In this document: piece by piece, positions 5,758-8,145 of the stretch
Layout of the letters: the number at the start of each line of letters is the position of its first letter
How positions within the stretch are numbered: position 1 is the stretch's first letter
From: Candidatus Peregrinibacteria bacterium
GTDB taxonomy: Bacteria > Patescibacteriota > Gracilibacteria > UM-FILTER-43-11
Length of the DNA: 8,145 nucleotides
Reading direction: 5' to 3'
Assembly: GCA_016927155.1 (NCBI GenBank)
Contig: JAFGNE010000014.1
Span: 1 to 8,145 of the forward strand
Made by a program: the position numbers and the translations under genes
The notes under the pieces: generated by a model
The model's database searches: none
The model's input: only the letters and a program-made list of their open reading frames with translations
What the model was told of the DNA's origin: nothing

Positions 5758-6330
5758 ATGCCTTTATCCACCCCTTTCCGGGAATCCTTTCGCCTGATCC
5801 AAAAAGCGGGACCTTTAAAGGTGGCCACCATCCTTTTTGCCGCCCTGGCTATTTTTATCCTGGTTTTCGAACAGCCCGGCAACCCGCAGGAAAAAGCCCT
5901 CAGGGGCCAAAAGTATTTCATCCCGCTTTTTAACCTGGAAACGGTGAGCGGTTTAGACCTTATTTTAAGCGGCGAAGGGCCGACAGTCTCTTTAGAAAAG
6001 CGGGAAGGGGAGTGGGTCATCCAGAATGGCGGAACCCTACCGGCCGATCCCGAAGCGGTTGCCCAATTGCTTGAAGTTTTAAATGATCTTAAAGAAGGCC
6101 TTATCGTTTCAAAGAATCCTGAAAAACATGCCCTTTACGGCGTGGATCCGCAAAAAGGCGTAGAAGTGAGGGTTTTTGCGGGCGAAAGGGAAATTGCCGA
6201 TTTCTTTACGGGCTCTTCCGAAAAGCTTGGCAAAGAATACCTGCGCCGGAATGGCTCCGATATCGTGATTGAAGCGGTACCCTCCTTAAGGAACCTGATC
6301 CTTGATCCGGCGGAATGGGAAAATGGTTAA
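5758..6330 (+). CDS. DUF4340 domain protein, last gene of the GldAFG-type cassette
   Basis: A 190-residue membrane-anchored protein. A basic N-terminus (RLIQKAGPLK) leads into one hydrophobic helix at about residues 21-37 (KVATILFAALAIFILVF), followed by an extracytoplasmic domain. That domain carries the DUF4340 pattern: a strand ending in VSGLDLILSGEG, the segment VSLEKREGEWVIQNGG, then PADPEAVAQLLEVLNDLKEG, YGVDPQKGVEVRVF, and a final strand ending in NLILDPAEW. The protein is short for this setting, where DUF4340 proteins are often several hundred residues with repeated units; here there is a single unit. The start ATG at 5758 places the basic residues before the helix. The stop TAA overlaps the stop of the convergent yebC (shared TTAA at 6327-6330). 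The role is unknown; conserved linkage suggests a partner of the GldG-like protein. Confidence 0.87.
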   Translation: MPLSTPFRESFRLIQKAGPLKVATILFAALAIFILVFEQPGNPQEKALRGQKYFIPLFNLETVSGLDLILSGEGPTVSLEKREGEWVIQNGGTLPADPEAVAQLLEVLNDLKEGLIVSKNPEKHALYGVDPQKGVEVRVFAGEREIADFFTGSSEKLGKEYLRRNGSDIVIEAVPSLRNLILDPAEWENG

Positions 6331-6899
6331 TCGGCGATTTTTTCCATCAGTTCTTCGGGGATATCGAAATTGCTTGTCACATTGCTCACGTCTTCATCTT
6401 CTTCCAACGCGTCCACAAACCCGAGCACTTTTTTCGCCGTTTCCGCATCTTCAATGTTAACAGGGTATTTAGGAACATAAGACGTCCCCTGCCTTTCGAA
6501 CATCCAGGCCACGCTGCCCGTGCCGCCGATATTCCCTCCGCGTTTGTCGAAAAGGATACGCAGATTGGTAAAAGTACGGTTTTTGTTGTCCGTCAGGCAT
6601 TCCACAATCACCGCGATGCCGCCCGGCCCATAACCTTCATAAGTGATTTCTTCAATCTGTGCCTCACCCTTAAGTTCGCCTGTACCGCGCTTAATGGCCC
6701 GTTCAATATTGGCGTTAGGCACGTTATCCCGCTTGGCGTTGTCGATGGCAAAACGCAACCCCGGGTTCATGGAAGGGTCGCCCCCGCTTTTGGCGGCAAT
6801 GGCAATCAAAGCGGCGTGCCGGGTAAACACTTTGCCCCTTTTGGCGTCGGTGGCGCCTTTCTTTTCCTTAATGTTATGCCATTTGCTGTGGCCGGACAT
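6327..6899 (-). CDS. yebC: YebC/TACO1-family protein lacking the middle domain
   Basis: YebC-family proteins have been described as transcriptional regulators and, more recently, as ribosome-associated factors that help translation through difficult proline-rich stretches. The N-terminal domain is well preserved: MSGHSKWHNIKEKKGATDAK, KVFTRHAALI, GDPSMNPGLRFAIDNAK, NIERAIKRGTGE, then YEGYGPGGIAVIVECLTDNKNRT and GGTGSVAWMFERQG (residues 1-138). The protein then jumps directly to YVPKYPVNIEDAETAKKVLGFVDALEEDEDV (141-171) and the C-terminal NFDIPEE. E. coli YebC has about 60 residues between those two points, so a whole beta-alpha unit is missing and the total is 190 instead of roughly 240-250. 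The frame is intact, so this looks like a compact variant and not a frameshift. The gene follows rpsR by 3 bp, ending the rpsF operon. Confidence 0.95.
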   Translation of the reverse strand: MSGHSKWHNIKEKKGATDAKRGKVFTRHAALIAIAAKSGGDPSMNPGLRFAIDNAKRDNVPNANIERAIKRGTGELKGEAQIEEITYEGYGPGGIAVIVECLTDNKNRTFTNLRILFDKRGGNIGGTGSVAWMFERQGTSYVPKYPVNIEDAETAKKVLGFVDALEEDEDVSNVTSNFDIPEELMEKIAD

Positions 6900-6902
6900 A
6901 AT

Positions 6903-7145
6903 CTAGTTTGTAAACGGAACCAAGGCCATATGGCGCGCGCGCTTAATGGCGTTAGACAGTTTTTTTTGGTGATTAAGGCAGACGCCGGTGTAATAGTGCC
7001 CTTTAATCTTCCGAAAGGCGTTCAAAAAATGTTTGAGCGTTTTCACGTCTTTATAATCGATATCTTTCATCTGGTTCGTGCAGAACGTGCAGCGCCTTTT
7101 GCCGGGCGGGAATTTCTGGTTAGTGGAAAAAATGTATTTAGCCAT
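6903..7145 (-). CDS. rpsR: Small ribosomal subunit protein bS18
   Basis: Component of the 30S platform that binds 16S rRNA together with S6. The 80-residue product has the normal size. The signature KIKGHYYTGVCLNHQKKLSNAIKRARHMALVPF covers residues 46-78 in recognisable form. It is a zinc-binding (C+) version: Cys19, Cys22, Cys56 and His59 form CxxC and CxxH pairs. The ATG at 7143-7145 lies 14 bp after the rpsF stop and yebC starts 3 bp after its TAG, so all three genes should share one transcript. The ssb gene commonly found between rpsF and rpsR is absent. No Shine-Dalgarno sequence is visible before the start. Confidence 0.97.
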   Translation of the reverse strand: MAKYIFSTNQKFPPGKRRCTFCTNQMKDIDYKDVKTLKHFLNAFRKIKGHYYTGVCLNHQKKLSNAIKRARHMALVPFTN

Positions 7146-7159
7146 TTTAATGGAATGGA

Positions 7160-7696
7160 TTAAATGTTAAGGTCTTCGCCTTCAAGCAGTTTGTTGAGTT
7201 TGGCGTCGAGGGCTTCGGGGGAAGGCGCGATGCCTTCATCTTTCGGCGCTTCGGCGGGTTTCACTTCTTTCTTTTTGATGGCAGCCCTGGGCTTGACCGC
7301 TGAAGGCGCTTTTCTCGCGGGTTTTTCCTCTTCCTGGTCCGGTTCTTCACTGAATTTGGTATAAATATACCCTTCAGGAATGGCCATGATAAGATGGCGG
7401 ATCACTTCCGGATCAATCTGCAGGTGCTGGTTCACTTCTTTGGTGAAAGAAGGGGGAATTTCTATGTTGTAAACAACATAAACCCCCTCATCGCATTGTT
7501 TAATGCGGTAAGCCAGGCGGCGTTTGCCCCAGTTGTCCTGGGCGGTCACCTTGCCGGCACTTTTAATGAATTCATCAAATTCCTTGAGCTTTTTGCCGAC
7601 GGCGGCTTCAAGGAGCGTGGGTTTGAGGATGAGCATCACCTCGTAACCCTGCATTTCGGCCACGGATTCCTCCGCGACCTCTTCTTTTTTGGTCAT
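7160..7696 (-). CDS. rpsF: Small ribosomal subunit protein bS6 with long charged C-terminal tail
   Basis: 30S platform protein that forms a heterodimer with S18. The S6 core spans about residues 17-113: MQGYEVMLILKPTL, the family block WGKRRLAYRIKQCDEGVYVVYNIEIPP (about 56-82), and the C-terminal helix region with IDPEVIRHLIM. The 178-residue product is longer than the common 95-135. It has a 14-residue acidic/basic N-terminal extension (MTKKEEVAEESVAE) and a C-terminal tail of about 65 residues, low in complexity and rich in Lys, Glu, Ala and Pro. The tail ends in a short helix-like LDAKLNKLLEGEDLNI, which may be a contact motif. An internal ATG could start at the core, but the upstream ATG at 7694-7696 is nearest to the predicted leader. 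It is the first gene of the operon rpsF-rpsR-yebC. Confidence 0.95.
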   Translation of the reverse strand: MTKKEEVAEESVAEMQGYEVMLILKPTLLEAAVGKKLKEFDEFIKSAGKVTAQDNWGKRRLAYRIKQCDEGVYVVYNIEIPPSFTKEVNQHLQIDPEVIRHLIMAIPEGYIYTKFSEEPDQEEEKPARKAPSAVKPRAAIKKKEVKPAEAPKDEGIAPSPEALDAKLNKLLEGEDLNI

Positions 7697-7705
7697 AATA
7701 GTAAT

Positions 7706-7746
7706 CTTTATGGACTAAATGGGCCCGATCAATGGCCGGACCAAAG
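7706..7746 (-). promoter_or_regulatory. Possible S6:S18-type autoregulatory leader of rpsF
   Basis: The leader RNA (minus strand) can fold into a two-level hairpin. The outer stem pairs CUUU with AAAG and GG with CC. An inner GGCC-GGCC stem (7734-7737 with 7722-7725) closes an 8-nt loop. A UCC with an adjacent G lies at the junction, giving a CCG triplet next to the inner stem. A bulged CCG flanked by stems is the known hallmark of the S6:S18 binding leader found before rpsF in many bacteria. The match was folded by eye and is weak. Confidence 0.35.
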
Positions 7747-7757
7747 ATTGCTTAACT

Positions 7758-7785
7758 ATTTTAAGGGTTTTTTTGGGGAAGGCAA
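7758..7785 (-). promoter_or_regulatory. Promoter of the rpsF-rpsR-yebC operon
   Basis: On the minus strand TTGCCT (7780-7785) and TAAAAT (7758-7763) are separated by a 16-bp spacer containing an A7 run. The predicted leader to the rpsF ATG is about 55 nt. The -35 and the spacer lie within the last codons of the truncated RHS reading frame, and the -10 contains its TAA stop. Confidence 0.55.
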
Positions 7786-8145
7786 GTTGTTTTTTTATTG
7801 ATTGCTATCTTCATATTTCCCGCATATATATGCAGCTTCTCCGTCGCCCCCTCCTTGTCATAGTACCTGTTCACATAAAGGGTCAGGGTGGTGCCGTCGT
7901 CCTTTAAATAACGCCTGCCCGTCTCATCGTAAGCGTAAGAGATAGTGGTATTCCCGTCGGATGACTGGGAAATTCGGTTGCGGCTGTCCCAGATATGCGT
8001 CCACGTTCCGTCCCCCGTCAGACTGCCGTTGTCATCATAAGTGTAAGTGACTGAATTAGCGGAGGTCACCGCCTGGGGGTGGGTGTCCCCGTAGGTGTAG
8101 CTCCCAAGGTCGGACGAGGTCAGGATATTGCCCGCGATTGAGTAG
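7761..8145 (-). CDS. RHS-repeat protein, C-terminally truncated remnant, runs off right edge
   Basis: Only the last 127 codons are visible; the frame is open to the right edge. It contains several YD-type RHS repeats: SYTYGD, VTYTYDDNGSLTGDG, WTHIWDSRNRISQ and ISYAYDETGRRYLKDDG, then YVNRYYDKEGATEKLHIYAGNMKIAI. RHS proteins are large secreted or surface shells that often carry a C-terminal toxin after a conserved core ending in a DPxG-like motif. Here the frame leaves RHS-like sequence after NMKIAI (near 7798) and ends 12 residues later with NKKTTCLPQKNP. The core end and any toxin are therefore missing. No continuation is seen in another frame downstream. This looks like a deleted 3' end, not a sequencing frameshift. 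A GTG at 8067-8069 is an internal in-frame codon, not the start. Confidence 0.85.
   Translation of the reverse strand, partial: YSIAGNILTSSDLGSYTYGDTHPQAVTSANSVTYTYDDNGSLTGDGTWTHIWDSRNRISQSSDGNTTISYAYDETGRRYLKDDGTTLTLYVNRYYDKEGATEKLHIYAGNMKIAINKKTTCLPQKNP

Noticed and set aside
6327..6899. Frameshift or recoded TGA as the reason for the short YebC
   Set aside because: Both ends of the protein are in one frame with no stop or frame change at the junction, so a clean in-frame deletion fits better.
6315..7163. Long open frame on the plus strand (282 codons) across yebC and rpsR
   Set aside because: It is antisense to two clearly recognised genes, has no domain resemblance, and its composition (many Phe, His, Arg) is that of a reverse-complement shadow.
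7761..8145. RHS toxin/immunity system
   Set aside because: The core end, toxin domain and any immunity gene are absent; what follows is the rpsF promoter and operon.
1..8145. CRISPR array, insertion sequence, integrase or attachment site near the tRNAs
   Set aside because: No direct repeats with regular spacing, no transposase or integrase gene, and no duplicated tRNA 3' end were seen.

Overview
The window is ordinary bacterial chromosome with dense, mostly housekeeping gene content. It holds a heat-shock chaperone edge (grpE, dnaK), two tRNA genes, a four-gene ABC-transporter cassette of the GldA/GldF/GldG/DUF4340 type, and a ribosomal-protein block (rpsF, rpsR) followed by yebC. A truncated RHS-repeat gene runs off the right edge. 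Base composition looks close to half GC. Promoters resemble sigma70 sites (the dnaK one is a perfect TTGACA-16-TATAAT). A perfect CIRCE operator implies HrcA control, both tRNAs carry an encoded CCA, no gene shows a recognisable Shine-Dalgarno sequence, and none of the 12 visible stop codons is TGA. Together with the gld-type cassette and the RHS fragment, this suggests an uncultured candidate-phylum bacterium (for example a Peregrinibacteria- or Omnitrophota-like lineage). That placement is inference and the sequence alone does not settle it. Bacteroidota also lack Shine-Dalgarno sites, but the CIRCE element and classical sigma70 promoters argue against them.

Layout. 1-893 (minus): tRNA-Cys, grpE, then a CIRCE-controlled promoter and the start of dnaK, which runs off the left edge. 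940-2018: a lipoprotein gene (minus) and a DUF212/YuiD-type PAP2-like membrane protein gene (plus), transcribed divergently from promoters whose -35 boxes overlap. 2007-2387 (minus): a small gene of unknown function downstream of tRNA-Arg(UCU). 2450-6330 (plus): one promoter followed by a tightly packed operon of ABC ATPase, ABC-2 permease, GldG-like auxiliary protein and DUF4340 protein. 6327-7785 (minus): rpsF, rpsR, yebC, with a candidate S6:S18-type leader and no ssb between the two ribosomal genes. 7761-8145 (minus): the 3' remnant of an RHS gene.

How the genes work together. GrpE is the nucleotide-exchange factor for DnaK, yet only dnaK has the heat-shock operator directly upstream; grpE sits 20 nt behind a tRNA. 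The ABC cassette should form a membrane complex: one ATPase and one six-helix permease with two membrane-anchored extracytoplasmic partners. Its substrate is unknown outside gliding Bacteroidota. S6 and S18 bind 16S rRNA as a heterodimer, and YebC-family proteins have been linked to transcription control and, more recently, translation. No clearly new defence or mobile system is present. The most unusual items are a YebC lacking its middle domain, the uniform lack of Shine-Dalgarno sites and TGA stops, and the RHS remnant abutting the rpsF promoter.
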